This document shows positions 1 to 9,720 of a stretch of DNA of 40,034 nucleotides, one piece after another. Source of the stretch: Candidatus Methanomethylophilaceae archaeon (GTDB taxonomy: Archaea > Thermoplasmatota > Thermoplasmata > Methanomassiliicoccales > Methanomethylophilaceae); NCBI GenBank assembly GCA_028694055.1, contig JAQUUA010000003.1, positions 1-40,034 of the forward strand, written 5' to 3'. Under the pieces are notes generated by a model. That model made no database searches. It had not been told where the DNA came from and was given only the letters and a program-made list of their open reading frames with translations. Made by a program: the position numbers and the translations under genes. How positions within the stretch are numbered: position 1 is the stretch's first letter; each line of letters starts with the position of its first letter.

Positions 1-1912
1 AATTGGCTGGCGGGCCTGTGATCTCGAAGCGCACCCCGTTGCCGTTGCGGCTGGTCTCTCGGATGCTGAAGTCGGTCATGGAGAGTATCTCCTTGGAGAG
101 GAACATGCCGTAACCGCTCCCCTCCCCGAAACCCTTCTCGAAGATGCGCTCCTTGTTGTTGGGGTCGATGCCTCGGCCGTCATCCTGATAGATTACGGAG
201 ATCCGACCTTCTTCCAAAGACATCTTGACCTCGATGCTGGTGACCCTCCCGCCGTGTTTCAGGGAGTTGTCCAGAAGATGTTGGAAGACCTTCTCCAATG
301 CCGGGTCGGCGAACATCTCCAGATTTCCGAGGTTCACCTTCACCAGCCCTTTGGGGACGCTCACCCTGGTCACGGCGTTGTCCACGAGTTCTGATAATCG
401 GTGCCAACTAGGGTTAAGGACGCCCACGTTCTTGTATTCCCGGGAGAAGTCCATCTGTCCGGTCATAGCGGCGATGTTCTGTTCGATGCGGTGGATGTTG
501 TCTAGGATGCCGGGGTCCTCGGTCATGGAGGATATCACGCCCAGGTAGCCCTTCACGGTCTGGATGCTGTTCATGACGTCCCGGTGCATCACCCTGTCCA
601 CCACATTGATTTGGTAGGCAGCGCGTTCCAGCATGGCCAAGGAGCTCTTGAGGTCGCTGAGGTCCTCGATGGCGATGTAGGTGCCGTTGATACGGTGGTC
701 GAGGTCGTAATGGGGGCGGATGTTCACCAGCAGGCTGTACAGGCTCTGGCCGGACTTCAGGGTCAACTCCCTCTTCTCGCCCTTGCCGCTCTGCCTCACA
801 TCCTTCACCAAGGCTGAGAGCTGCAGGGCGAAGTCGTGCCGGGAATCGGTCAGGTGTTTCCCGATGGGTTCGTCCATGCCGATGATGCTGAGGATCTCCT
901 GCATCCTCTGGTTGCATTCCGATATGGCGCCATCGGCATCCAATCCCATCAGCCCCACGGGAGCGAGCTTCAGGATTTGCTCGTAACGGTTCTCGGTTTC
1001 GTACATCGCCCGTTCCGAGAGGCGCCCCAGATAGATGTTGGACAGTCCCTCCATGAGCAGGGTGAGCTGATTGAGGTCGCTGTTGTCGTAAGGAAGCTCC
1101 TTGTTCCCCACCCCGGCGGTTCCCACCACCGCCCCGTTGTAGAACATGGGTATCATCAGCAGGCGCTGCAGGGGGACATGCCCGACCGGGATCCCTTTCT
1201 TCTGGGGGTTAGGCATGTTGTAATCATTCACCACCACTGCCTGCCTCTGCCTTATGGGCTCCCCCCAGATGCCGGTGGAGTCCAAGTCGTAAACGATGGG
1301 CTTGTCGTTGATCTTGCAGGCCTTCATGCCTCCTTGGGACCAGGCGTACATGGTGAGCTTCCTGGTCTTGTCATCGTACAACGCGAAGTAACCCATGCCG
1401 GAGCGGGTGAGCCGCACGCTCTCCTCCAAGACGTAGTGGGCGATCTCCGTGAAGCTGTGGTTGTACATGTTGGCCAATCGCACCAAGGCCTTGAGGCGGC
1501 GCTCATTCAGGCCCCTCTCCTCCTCGATGCGCCTCTTCTCCACGCTGAGGACGATCCTTCCAGCCAATTCGGAGAAGAAATCCATGGTGGAGCGGTTCTT
1601 CTTCAGGTAATAGTCCACGTCCATGTTCAGGGCTTCCATGGCCATCTCCTCCGTGCCGTTCATGGTCATGATTATGAACGGACGACGGTCGTCCTTGCGG
1701 AGCAGCCCCCGGAAGATGGAGAGCCCGTCCAATCCTTGGTCCGGGTCGTGGTTGCAGACGATGACGTCCACATGGCGGGTTTTCAGGATGCCCTCCAGCT
1801 CTGAGGCGTCCGCCACAGGTATGACACGTATAGCTTTGTTCAGCTTGGGGAGGAAACGCTCCGCCCTCTCCAGGAAGGAAGGGTCGTTGTCTATGATGGC
1901 CGCCCTGTACAT
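1..1912 (-). CDS. Receiver-like / GAF / PAS / histidine kinase (3' end truncated by window edge)
   Basis: Not in the ORF track because it has no stop inside the window. Manual translation from ATG at 1912-1910: MYRAAIIDNDPSFLERAERFLPKLNKAIRVIPVADASELEGIL..., GAF-like GMGYFALYDDKTRKLTMYAWSQGGMKACKINDKPIVYDLDSTGIWGEPIRQ, H-box-like VMHRDVMNSIQTVKGYL, HATPase VFQHLLDNSLKHGG and DDGRGIDPNNKERIFEKGFGEGSGYGMFLSKEIL. Open to position 1. Confidence 0.88.
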   Translation of the reverse strand, partial: MYRAAIIDNDPSFLERAERFLPKLNKAIRVIPVADASELEGILKTRHVDVIVCNHDPDQGLDGLSIFRGLLRKDDRRPFIIMTMNGTEEMAMEALNMDVDYYLKKNRSTMDFFSELAGRIVLSVEKRRIEEERGLNERRLKALVRLANMYNHSFTEIAHYVLEESVRLTRSGMGYFALYDDKTRKLTMYAWSQGGMKACKINDKPIVYDLDSTGIWGEPIRQRQAVVVNDYNMPNPQKKGIPVGHVPLQRLLMIPMFYNGAVVGTAGVGNKELPYDNSDLNQLTLLMEGLSNIYLGRLSERAMYETENRYEQILKLAPVGLMGLDADGAISECNQRMQEILSIIGMDEPIGKHLTDSRHDFALQLSALVKDVRQSGKGEKRELTLKSGQSLYSLLVNIRPHYDLDHRINGTYIAIEDLSDLKSSLAMLERAAYQINVVDRVMHRDVMNSIQTVKGYLGVISSMTEDPGILDNIHRIEQNIAAMTGQMDFSREYKNVGVLNPSWHRLSELVDNAVTRVSVPKGLVKVNLGNLEMFADPALEKVFQHLLDNSLKHGGRVTSIEVKMSLEEGRISVIYQDDGRGIDPNNKERIFEKGFGEGSGYGMFLSKEILSMTDFSIRETSRNGNGVRFEITGPPAN

Positions 1913-1957
1913 CCAAGTCCATATCGGCGGTGATGTACTAATAAGATGCTACGGTAT

Positions 1958-3883
1958 CTAGGCCAGACGATGGAATCCACGCGGTATGTCGATCTCGAAA
2001 CGGGCCCCTTCCTCGCCGGTCTCCCGGATCTCGAAACCGCTGGTTTGGAGGATCTCCCTCACCAGGAACATTCCTAGGCCGGTGTGGTTCCCGAATCCGC
2101 GGTCGAATATCCTCTGTTTGTTCTCTGACGGTATGCCTATGCCGTCGTCGGTGTAGACGATGCGCATGCCTTGGTCTGGAAGATCATGGCAACTGATGGT
2201 GACTCTGCTGATGCCGTTGCCGTGCTTGATGCTGTTGTTGAACAGGTTGTGGAAGACCTTGTGCAAGGATCTGTCGGCCAGTACCTGTCGGTTCTGGCAG
2301 TCGCTATTAAGGATATCCGCCATGAGGCCGGATCCCTCCAAGGCCACGCCGATCTCGTTCTCCAGGTCCAGCCATTCCGGGTCGCTCAATCCCAGGGCGT
2401 AATAGTCCCTCAACATCTGCACCTGCTCCGAGATGCTGTCCGCCGCTTTCTCCACCTGGGAGAACATCCGCCGGTCCCGGTCGTTACGGCCCTCCTCGCT
2501 ACCCATCAGGTCCAGGTATCCTTTCATGATCTGCAGCTGGTTGAATATGTCATGATAGGTCAGGCTCTCCATCAGTTTCATCTTCTCCCGGCTCTTGTGC
2601 AGGTTCAAGAAGGCTTTGCGGGTCTCGGTGATGTCGTCGATGGTGGCGATGTACATCCTCTGTCCTTGTACTCCGGTGCGCACCGGGGAGACCATGAGGT
2701 TCAGGTATACAGCATGTCCCTCATCGTCCTTGATGACCACCTCATCCCGGAATGTATCGTTGTTCTCCACTGCCTTACGGAAGCTCTGGGAGTACACATC
2801 CTCGGTCTCCTCGCCCATTTCATAGACCAGTTGTCCGATGAGTTCCTGCGGCTGCAGATCCAATCCAGGGGGGCTGCGGTTGATGCTCAGGATGCGGGAG
2901 TCCTCATCCAGCAGGGCCACGGTGAAGGGCACGGAATCCAGGAGGGCCTGGTACTTGGCCTGCGACTCCATGTGTTCGCGACGGATCTCGATGCCATGCT
3001 GGATGGACACCATTCCCTCCGCCAGGAGCTGCATCTGTTGGGCATCGGTTTCGTCGTAAGGCTCCTTCCTGTTGGCAACGCCGGCGGTGGCCACCACTTT
3101 GCCATCCAGATGGACAGGGACCGCCAGGTATCGGTCAATCTCCACATGCCCTGACGGTGAACCCCTCTTCAAAGGGTGAGGGGTTTGGAAATCGTTGATG
3201 ATTATGGGGCGACCTTGACGGATGGGCTCCCCCCAGACGCCCACCTTGTCCATGCTGTACAGGATGGGTTTATGCGCCAGCCGGCAACGGGACAAACCGG
3301 TCTCGGACCAGGCATGCATGCGCAGCGTCCGGCCCTGGTCCTCCAAGAATGCCAGGTATCCCATCTCGCTGCCGGTGATGTCGATGATCTTCTGCAAGGT
3401 GTAGTCAGCCACCTCATCGAAGGTGGCCCTACGGGTCTGGGCCAATTCCACCAATGCCTGCAGCCTCTTCTCTGTCCGCAGTCGGATGTCCTCGGCTTTG
3501 GCCAGGTCCCGCAAGGCTTTGATCTTCTGCACCAACAAGTCGGCCAGCTCCGGTATGGTCCGGCCTTTGTTCAAATAGAGGTCGACGTCCCTCTCCATCA
3601 GGTTGACCATGAGGGGCAGGTCCTCAGCGGATACCAGGGCGATGAAGGGGCAGGAGCCTAAACGGAATCCGGACAGGAATCCATCGATGTCCGGGACATC
3701 ATGCAGGGTGTGGCAGTCCAGGAGGAGTATGTCGATTATGAGCTCGTTCTCCTGAGTAAGCGTCCCTATCCGGGAAGGGAACAGGAATTCTATGTTCACA
3801 TCTAGTCGTGAGGCCTCTTGCGCCAAGGCACAGGCATGCTCGAGGTCATCGCTGACGAAGAGTACACGGACAGGAGGAGTCAT
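1958..3883 (-). CDS. Receiver-like / GAF / PAS / histidine kinase, paralog of the 1..1912 gene
   Basis: 641 aa ORF; receiver-like N-terminus, GAF (GSEMGYLAFLEDQGRTLRMHAW...GVWGEPIRQGRPIIINDF), PAS, H-box-like LTYHDIFNQLQIMKGYLDL, HATPase VFHNLFNNSIKHGN / DDGIGIPSENKQRIFDRGFGNHTGLGMFLVREIL. Confidence 0.92.
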   Translation of the reverse strand: MTPPVRVLFVSDDLEHACALAQEASRLDVNIEFLFPSRIGTLTQENELIIDILLLDCHTLHDVPDIDGFLSGFRLGSCPFIALVSAEDLPLMVNLMERDVDLYLNKGRTIPELADLLVQKIKALRDLAKAEDIRLRTEKRLQALVELAQTRRATFDEVADYTLQKIIDITGSEMGYLAFLEDQGRTLRMHAWSETGLSRCRLAHKPILYSMDKVGVWGEPIRQGRPIIINDFQTPHPLKRGSPSGHVEIDRYLAVPVHLDGKVVATAGVANRKEPYDETDAQQMQLLAEGMVSIQHGIEIRREHMESQAKYQALLDSVPFTVALLDEDSRILSINRSPPGLDLQPQELIGQLVYEMGEETEDVYSQSFRKAVENNDTFRDEVVIKDDEGHAVYLNLMVSPVRTGVQGQRMYIATIDDITETRKAFLNLHKSREKMKLMESLTYHDIFNQLQIMKGYLDLMGSEEGRNDRDRRMFSQVEKAADSISEQVQMLRDYYALGLSDPEWLDLENEIGVALEGSGLMADILNSDCQNRQVLADRSLHKVFHNLFNNSIKHGNGISRVTISCHDLPDQGMRIVYTDDGIGIPSENKQRIFDRGFGNHTGLGMFLVREILQTSGFEIRETGEEGARFEIDIPRGFHRLA

Positions 3884-3910
3884 GACGATTACGTCATTCG
3901 AATGGTGCGA

Positions 3911-3925
3911 GGGGTTTAAAACCTA
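3911..3925 (-). promoter_or_regulatory. Possible TATA box for the histidine kinase pair
   Basis: Minus-strand GGTTTTAAACCCC about 30-40 nt upstream of the ATG at 3883, overlapping the cbf5 stop codon. Confidence 0.4.
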
Positions 3926-4918
3926 TTGTCCTGATTGAAATGTAACCTCGGAAAGGTCGGTGGCGAAGCGCCACATGCGGGGATAGCGCCCGCGGTCCAT
4001 GAGTATGCGTTCCATGAGCACCGCTTTCCCTTGCTCGGCGGCCATGAGCTTATCCGTGGACATGCTCATGCGTCCGATGCCCACGGCCTCCCCGCGGGCG
4101 GTGAGCACCGCCACCAGGGCGTTGCGGCGTATGCCCTCGTCCAGCATGTGCACGCCGGGGACGTTGAGGTCTGCTCCATGGCATAATGCGTCCACGGCGC
4201 TGGCTTTGGCCACCACTTTGGGCAGAGGCTCCAGAAGGGACTCCAGGGGACGGACCATGCTGCGCAGCCACTCCTCCCGGCCGTGCTGCTGCCAGAAGAT
4301 GTAAGCGTCCTGGAGGTCGTGCAGGCTGACGGCCTCATCCTCCCGCATGGACCCGGAACGGGTGCGGCGGAGCTCCTCCATGTTGGCCCCGCATCCCAAG
4401 GCCTCGCCGATGTCCGTGCATAATGTACGGATATAGGTGCCGGCATCGCAGGCCACCCGGAAGAGCACGTCACGGTCGTCCATCTCCAGGATCTCCAGTT
4501 CCGAGACGGTGCGGATACGCAGCTGCCTCTTGACGGCGGAACGCACGGGCGGGAACTGGTATATGCGTCCTTGGAATCGTCCCATGACCTCACGGATGCG
4601 GGATTCCGGCCTCTCCCGGTGCAAGCGCATCAGGCAGACGTATTCCTTGTCAGACGAAAGGACCAGGTCGGTGAGGCGCATGGCCTTGCCGGTGCAGAGG
4701 GGCAGGACGCCGGACACATTGGGGTCCAAGGTGCCGCCGTGGCCCAACTTGTCCATGTGCAAAGAGTCCTTGGCCCAGGCGCTGACCTGGTGGGAGGTGG
4801 GGCCCTTGGGTTTGTCCAAGGCGATGACCCCGGCAGCCAGGAGCTCGCCGGTGCTGCGTTGTGACGGGGGCTTGCCCCAACGGTCCTGCAGGGCGTCCGG
4901 GTCCTTGACCAGCATCAT
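3923..4918 (-). CDS. cbf5: tRNA/rRNA pseudouridine synthase Cbf5 (TruB family)
   Basis: GVIALDKPKGPTSHQVSAWAKDSLHMDKLGHGGTLDPNVSGVLPLCTGKAMRL (TruB catalytic motif) and a C-terminal PUA-like region; location at the 3' end of the spc operon. Confidence 0.93.
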   Translation of the reverse strand: MMLVKDPDALQDRWGKPPSQRSTGELLAAGVIALDKPKGPTSHQVSAWAKDSLHMDKLGHGGTLDPNVSGVLPLCTGKAMRLTDLVLSSDKEYVCLMRLHRERPESRIREVMGRFQGRIYQFPPVRSAVKRQLRIRTVSELEILEMDDRDVLFRVACDAGTYIRTLCTDIGEALGCGANMEELRRTRSGSMREDEAVSLHDLQDAYIFWQQHGREEWLRSMVRPLESLLEPLPKVVAKASAVDALCHGADLNVPGVHMLDEGIRRNALVAVLTARGEAVGIGRMSMSTDKLMAAEQGKAVLMERILMDRGRYPRMWRFATDLSEVTFQSGQ

Positions 4919-5442
4919 AGCCCCGCCTCCTTGATTATGAGGTCCACGACCTGTTCCGGCGTCAACGGGCCGGTGTCCACCACCAAATCGTAGATGCTGC
5001 GGTCATCGATGTCGATGCCGTAGTACTTCTGGTAACGGGCGGCCTCGGAGGCGGCACGGGCCAGCATGGCCTCCTGGGCCTGCTCCGCGCTCTCCCCCTC
5101 CCGCCGTCCTATGCGCTCCGCCCGCACGGGGACGGAGGCATCCAGGTATATGCGGAAGGCCGGGATGCCGGCCCGGGTGAGCATGTGTGCCGCCAGACGG
5201 GACTCCAGGATCATGTGGTCCTTCTCCCGGGCGGTCTGCAGCAGACGGGCATCGATCATCTCGTCGATGGAGAAGTCCTCCTCGGCCCTGCGGCCCAGCT
5301 CCGCCAGGCTCAATCCCTGCTCCGCCGCCAAATCCCGGAATATACGGCCGAAGACGAACATCTCCATCCCCGTCTTCGCTGCCAGCAGCTGGCAGACGGT
5401 GGTCTTGCCGGAGCCCGGGGGGCCGCTGATGGTCAGCCTCAT
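4915..5442 (-). CDS. cmk: Archaeal cytidylate kinase
   Basis: MRLTISGPPGSGKTTVCQLLAAKTGMEMFVFGRIFRDLAAEQG (P-loop); start placed at 5442, so the ORF-track N-terminal extension is probably not coding. Confidence 0.9.
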   Translation of the reverse strand: MRLTISGPPGSGKTTVCQLLAAKTGMEMFVFGRIFRDLAAEQGLSLAELGRRAEEDFSIDEMIDARLLQTAREKDHMILESRLAAHMLTRAGIPAFRIYLDASVPVRAERIGRREGESAEQAQEAMLARAASEAARYQKYYGIDIDDRSIYDLVVDTGPLTPEQVVDLIIKEAGL

Positions 5443-6089
5443 GCCAGCTGCCCCTCGTCCATCATCCTCAGCTTCTTCTTGAACTCGAAGTAGCGGAAGG
5501 TGCGGGACAGAGCCTGGCCGAAGGGGATGCTGATCAAGGTGTACAGCAGTATCCAGTGAGGGAGGACGGTGGTGTCCTCCAAGTGCACGTTGAAGTCCCA
5601 GGGGACGGCGACTATGGGGGCGGCGATGTCGCCCACGAAGACGGACACCCATGCGAAGATGGGGATGATGAATATCAGGGTCGCCGGCATGAGCTTCAGC
5701 TGCTTGGTGCTCATATCCATGGATTTGGACATGATCTCCTGCTGGTGCTCGGTGAGCTTCTTGATCTTGTACAGGTTGTTGTCGATGCGCGCCTGACGCA
5801 GCTCCTGGTTGAATGCCGCCATGACCTTCTGGTTGCGGGCCATCTCCACGTTGTCGGTGAAGAAGGTGCGCACCGTGATGCTGAAGGTCACCATTATCAG
5901 ACCGGCCAGCACCAGGGTGAGCAGGGGGTACTGCCCGTTGAACCCGATGACGGGGTTCAGGACGTAACCTATCAGCTCACCCAGGAAGGTGCGGGTGTTC
6001 TGGTCGAACATGATGAACAGGGCGAACATGAACACCAGGAGGGTGGTCAGACGGGGGGAGTTAGGGGTGGCTACGGGTGCTTCGCTCAT
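5439..6089 (-). CDS. EMC3/TMCO1-family (DUF106) membrane insertase-like protein
   Basis: Hydrophobic helices plus coiled coil (QELRQARIDNNLYKIKKLTEHQQEIMSKSMDMSTKQLKLMPATLIFIIPIFAWV); immediately downstream of secY as in many archaea. Confidence 0.85.
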   Translation of the reverse strand: MSEAPVATPNSPRLTTLLVFMFALFIMFDQNTRTFLGELIGYVLNPVIGFNGQYPLLTLVLAGLIMVTFSITVRTFFTDNVEMARNQKVMAAFNQELRQARIDNNLYKIKKLTEHQQEIMSKSMDMSTKQLKLMPATLIFIIPIFAWVSVFVGDIAAPIVAVPWDFNVHLEDTTVLPHWILLYTLISIPFGQALSRTFRYFEFKKKLRMMDEGQLA

Positions 6090-6090
6090 C

Positions 6091-7629
6091 TTACTCGCCT
6101 CCGAAGAAGCCACGCAGCACCGGGTGCATCTCCATCATCTGCTCCCGGCCCATGGCCTCATAGAATTGGATCAATATGCCCACGGCCAGCAGCACACCGG
6201 TTCCACTGGCGTTGCCGGTGGTGCCGATGAGGTCGGCGATGGCCGCCAGACCGCCCACGATGGCCCCGGATATTATGGTTATGACCGGGATGTACCTCTC
6301 CAGAACCCGCTTCAGGACCCGGGGGTCGCGACGGAAGCCGGGGATCTGCATGCCGCTGTTCTGGATCTGCCTGGCCACTGCCTCTGGGCCCATGTTGGTG
6401 GTGTTCACCCAGAACTTGGCGAACAGGATGGAGCCCATGACCATCACCAGGAAGTAGATCATGACGTGCATGAGGTTCTGCAGCGGGGAATGGGCGTTGG
6501 CGTATTGGCTGCTGAGGATGGGCAGCAGCCAGGAGTCCAGGCCCGTGGGGGAGGACAGGTACCAAGCCAGGCCTCCGGCGGCGTGCGTGGTGCCGGGCTC
6601 GAAGTAGCCCAGGAAGGAGTTGCCTCCCAGGAATGGTATCTGGCTCAGCATGGGGTTGCTGTACAGCAGCAGGGCGAACATGCTCACGTTGGCCAAGAGG
6701 GCCGCCATGAGGATGACCGGGATGTTGCTGGCGTATATGAGCTTCAAGGGGTAGCGTCCCCGGGCGCCACGGGCGGAGCCGTGCGACAGGGGGAGCTCGA
6801 TGCGGCTGGACTCGGCATAGGCCACGAACATGAATATCAGTATGGTGCCGATAAGAGCTATCAAGGGGTTGGGCTGGCCCAACAGGATGTTCTCATAGCC
6901 TCCCTGCGACAGCTCCGCCGCCGACTGGGAGGTGAGGATGTATATGGTTTTGGGGATGGTCCCCGCCGGGGGGTTGGCAGCGCCCAGGGCAGCGCTGGAG
7001 TCCACAGGGTTCCAGTTCACCGTACCGGTGAACAGGGCCTCGGAGACCCCGGCGGCGATGAACAGGGAGATACCGCTGCCCACGCCCCATTTGGACACCA
7101 CCTCGTCCATGAGGAAGACCAGATAGGACCCCAGGCAGAGCTGGAGCACAATGATGAAGCGGGCCATGCCGTCGCCCACCGTGGCCGTGAAGGTCTCGGA
7201 GGGCACCAGGTAGCCGAAGACCTGGGGCACGGACTCGAACACTATCATCACGATGACCAGCAGCTTCTGCGAGGACTGGTAGACCGCCTTGTCCTGGGAC
7301 TTGCTGAGGTCCAGGTTGATGATCTTGGCGCCCACGAAGAGCTGCATTATGATGGAGGCGGTGACGATGGGGCCTATGCCCAGGTGCATCAACGAGCCGG
7401 ATGCCCCGGCCATGATGGTCCGGTACTGGGCGAAGAGGTCCAGGGTGCTGTCCCCGTCCAGCCCGTACAGGTAGATGTTGGTCATCACGAAGTACAAGAC
7501 CAGGATGACCACTACCCACAGCATCTTGGTCCGGAAGTGCACATGCCCTTCCGGACGTTTCACTGCAGGCAGCCGGTCGGCCAACGGCTTGACCTTGTAC
7601 AGTAGGCTCCTCTGCTCCTCCATGCCCAT
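6091..7629 (-). CDS. secY: Preprotein translocase subunit SecY
   Basis: 512 aa polytopic protein; SecY motifs; position after rpl15. Confidence 0.96.
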   Translation of the reverse strand: MGMEEQRSLLYKVKPLADRLPAVKRPEGHVHFRTKMLWVVVILVLYFVMTNIYLYGLDGDSTLDLFAQYRTIMAGASGSLMHLGIGPIVTASIIMQLFVGAKIINLDLSKSQDKAVYQSSQKLLVIVMIVFESVPQVFGYLVPSETFTATVGDGMARFIIVLQLCLGSYLVFLMDEVVSKWGVGSGISLFIAAGVSEALFTGTVNWNPVDSSAALGAANPPAGTIPKTIYILTSQSAAELSQGGYENILLGQPNPLIALIGTILIFMFVAYAESSRIELPLSHGSARGARGRYPLKLIYASNIPVILMAALLANVSMFALLLYSNPMLSQIPFLGGNSFLGYFEPGTTHAAGGLAWYLSSPTGLDSWLLPILSSQYANAHSPLQNLMHVMIYFLVMVMGSILFAKFWVNTTNMGPEAVARQIQNSGMQIPGFRRDPRVLKRVLERYIPVITIISGAIVGGLAAIADLIGTTGNASGTGVLLAVGILIQFYEAMGREQMMEMHPVLRGFFGGE

Positions 7630-7642
7630 CCCCTTTTCCGGT

Positions 7643-8065
7643 CTATTCCACGATGCTGCCGCCGACGGACTCCAGCTTCTCGCGGGCCACGGCGGAGGCC
7701 TGCTCCACCGTCACATCCACGGGGGCGGCGATGCTGCCGTTGCCCAGCAGCTTGTCCACGCCCATGGACGTGAGGTCCACGGTATAGCGGTCGCCGTCCT
7801 TGCTGGCCAGGCCCTCGGACACCAAGGTGTCCAAGCGCTCGGCCAGGTCGCCGACGTTCATGGTGGTGTTGGCATAGACCATCTTCTGGGGCCTCTTAAA
7901 GCCTCTCCTTCCGAAATGGTCGCCGCCAGCCTTCAGCATGCGCAGCTTCTCGTGTTTGTGCAGTCCGGCGTTGCCGTGACCACCGATTATACCAGCGCCA
8001 CGGCCGGCCTTCTTGCCCCGGCCATGGGTGCGCGAGCCTCTCAGTTTCTTAGTTCTGCTTGGCAT
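7643..8065 (-). CDS. rpl15: Large ribosomal subunit protein uL15
   Basis: MPSRTKKLRGSRTHGRGKKAGRGAGIIGGHGNAG. Confidence 0.96.
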   Translation of the reverse strand: MPSRTKKLRGSRTHGRGKKAGRGAGIIGGHGNAGLHKHEKLRMLKAGGDHFGRRGFKRPQKMVYANTTMNVGDLAERLDTLVSEGLASKDGDRYTVDLTSMGVDKLLGNGSIAAPVDVTVEQASAVAREKLESVGGSIVE

Positions 8066-8073
8066 TTTACCAC

Positions 8074-8544
8074 CTAGATCATCCTGGCGATGAGCTCGTT
8101 TATGGCCTCGCCCCGGTATCCCAGGGCTCCGCCGGCGCGGAAGGAGCGCTTGTTGCCCTCGTATCCCTTCACCGGGGGGTGGAGGCGGAAGACGGGTTTG
8201 ACGCCGTCCACGGCGCTGAGGCGCACCTCTTCGGCCGCCACAGCGGCGGCCAACTCATCCAGGGAGGAGAACTCCGTGCTCTCCTGCAGGTTTTCGTCAT
8301 TCAGTCCCTTGTTCCCGGGCAGGCGTCCGCGGGCCTTCATCATGGCCAGGACGGTCTCCGGAGAGGCCTCTCCCCAGGTGATGTAGTCCTTGGCCTTGTT
8401 CAGCATGCCCTTGGTGATGTCGTCCTCTGGTACGAGGACGCAGTGGTTCACCCGGGTGAGGTTCAGGAGCTTCATGGTGTGCTCGATGTCACGGTTGACA
8501 TCGGGCTGTCCACGTACACGTACTACGGCGTAGACCATGCTCAC
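8074..8544 (-). CDS. rpl30: Large ribosomal subunit protein uL30
   Basis: [38 protein letters not shown]. Confidence 0.95.
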   Translation of the reverse strand: MSMVYAVVRVRGQPDVNRDIEHTMKLLNLTRVNHCVLVPEDDITKGMLNKAKDYITWGEASPETVLAMMKARGRLPGNKGLNDENLQESTEFSSLDELAAAVAAEEVRLSAVDGVKPVFRLHPPVKGYEGNKRSFRAGGALGYRGEAINELIARMI

Positions 8545-9218
8545 TCCTCCATCTCATTCACATCGGTCTCGCGGATCAGCATGTTGACTGGTCCGGAGGC
8601 GATGCGCAGGCGGTCCTCCTGCTCGTCCGTGACTCTCATCTCCGAGGTCATGAGCAGGGCGTTGTAGGTCGCCAGGGCGTAGTTCACCTTGGTCTTGGTG
8701 TTGCCACGGGCGAAGCCCCAGGCATCCTTGACACCGGCCAGGGTGAGCATGCTCTTGGCCACGTCGCCGACTGCCAGGGATATACCCCGGGGGGCGGGCT
8801 TGAGGCTCACCATTACCGACCCGGACTCGCCGCGGACCTCGAAGGGCAGGGTGTGGGGGTTCCCACAGCCGCACTCCCAGGAGCCGCAGCCCCTCTTGAT
8901 CTCGATGATGTTCAGCTTGGCATTGTCGATGGCCTTGCGGATGGAGGGTCCTACCTCTTTCCCTTTGGCCCGGCCGATGCCCACGAACCCGTCACCGTTG
9001 CCCACGGCGCAGGTGACGGCGAAGCGCACCCTGCGGCCGGAGTCGGTCATCCTCTGCACCATGTTCAGGTCGATGACCTCATCCTGGAGCTCGGGGAGCA
9101 GGATATCCACGATCTCCGCCTCACGCAGGGGGAGTTTGGTGGCCAGGGCGTCGCTCATGGTGGTTATCTCACCGCTGAGGACCATCTTTCCCAGTCTTGT
9201 CTTGGGGATCCACTCCAT
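8541..9218 (-). CDS. rps5: Small ribosomal subunit protein uS5
   Basis: [37 protein letters not shown]. Confidence 0.97.
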   Translation of the reverse strand: MEWIPKTRLGKMVLSGEITTMSDALATKLPLREAEIVDILLPELQDEVIDLNMVQRMTDSGRRVRFAVTCAVGNGDGFVGIGRAKGKEVGPSIRKAIDNAKLNIIEIKRGCGSWECGCGNPHTLPFEVRGESGSVMVSLKPAPRGISLAVGDVAKSMLTLAGVKDAWGFARGNTKTKVNYALATYNALLMTSEMRVTDEQEDRLRIASGPVNMLIRETDVNEMEE

Positions 9219-9219
9219 C

Positions 9220-9720
9220 TTATTCAGCCTCCAACTTCTCTTTCAGGCTGTCGAAGTCAGCCTGCAGGGCCTCCGCGATATGCGTGCCCCGGATGCGTTC
9301 CTCGTCCGGGAGGACGGTGTCGCCGTGCGGCACCTCCAGCCCGGCGTCCACCATGCCGGCCAGAACAGCGAAAAGGGCACCGCCCTTCACCGGTTTCTGA
9401 CGGCCGATGTCCAGCACAGCTTGCTCCATGCCCGCCTTCAAAGCCTTCTTGCCGGCCAGGTAGCCGGTGAGGTAGGCGGCGGGGAGGTTGGAGCAGGAGT
9501 GCTGCCATCCCAGGGCGCGGAGCTCCTGGGAGTGGGCGGATGCCAGGATGGCATCGCCCTCCATCTCGAAGGCCACGAACTGCACCGTGGTGTGCTTCAG
9601 GCTGCGCCTGACAACCGCTCTAACGCCGTTGCTCCTCAGGAGCTTCTGCCTGATGTAGTAATCCGTGCGTCCCTCGCGGCGGCGGCGGAACGGCACCTTG
9701 TATCTCGGTCCAGTTGCCAT
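9220..9720 (-). CDS. rpl18: Large ribosomal subunit protein uL18
   Basis: [40 protein letters not shown]. Confidence 0.96.
   Translation of the reverse strand: MATGPRYKVPFRRRREGRTDYYIRQKLLRSNGVRAVVRRSLKHTTVQFVAFEMEGDAILASAHSQELRALGWQHSCSNLPAAYLTGYLAGKKALKAGMEQAVLDIGRQKPVKGGALFAVLAGMVDAGLEVPHGDTVLPDEERIRGTHIAEALQADFDSLKEKLEAE

Noticed and set aside
836-1804. 322-aa plus-strand ORF and the minus-strand ORFs at 414-917 and 1503-1922
   Set aside because: All are out of frame with the clear histidine kinase reading frame 1912..1, which the track missed because it is open at the window edge.
5989-7605. 538-aa plus-strand ORF
   Set aside because: Antisense to secY; shadow ORF from codon bias.
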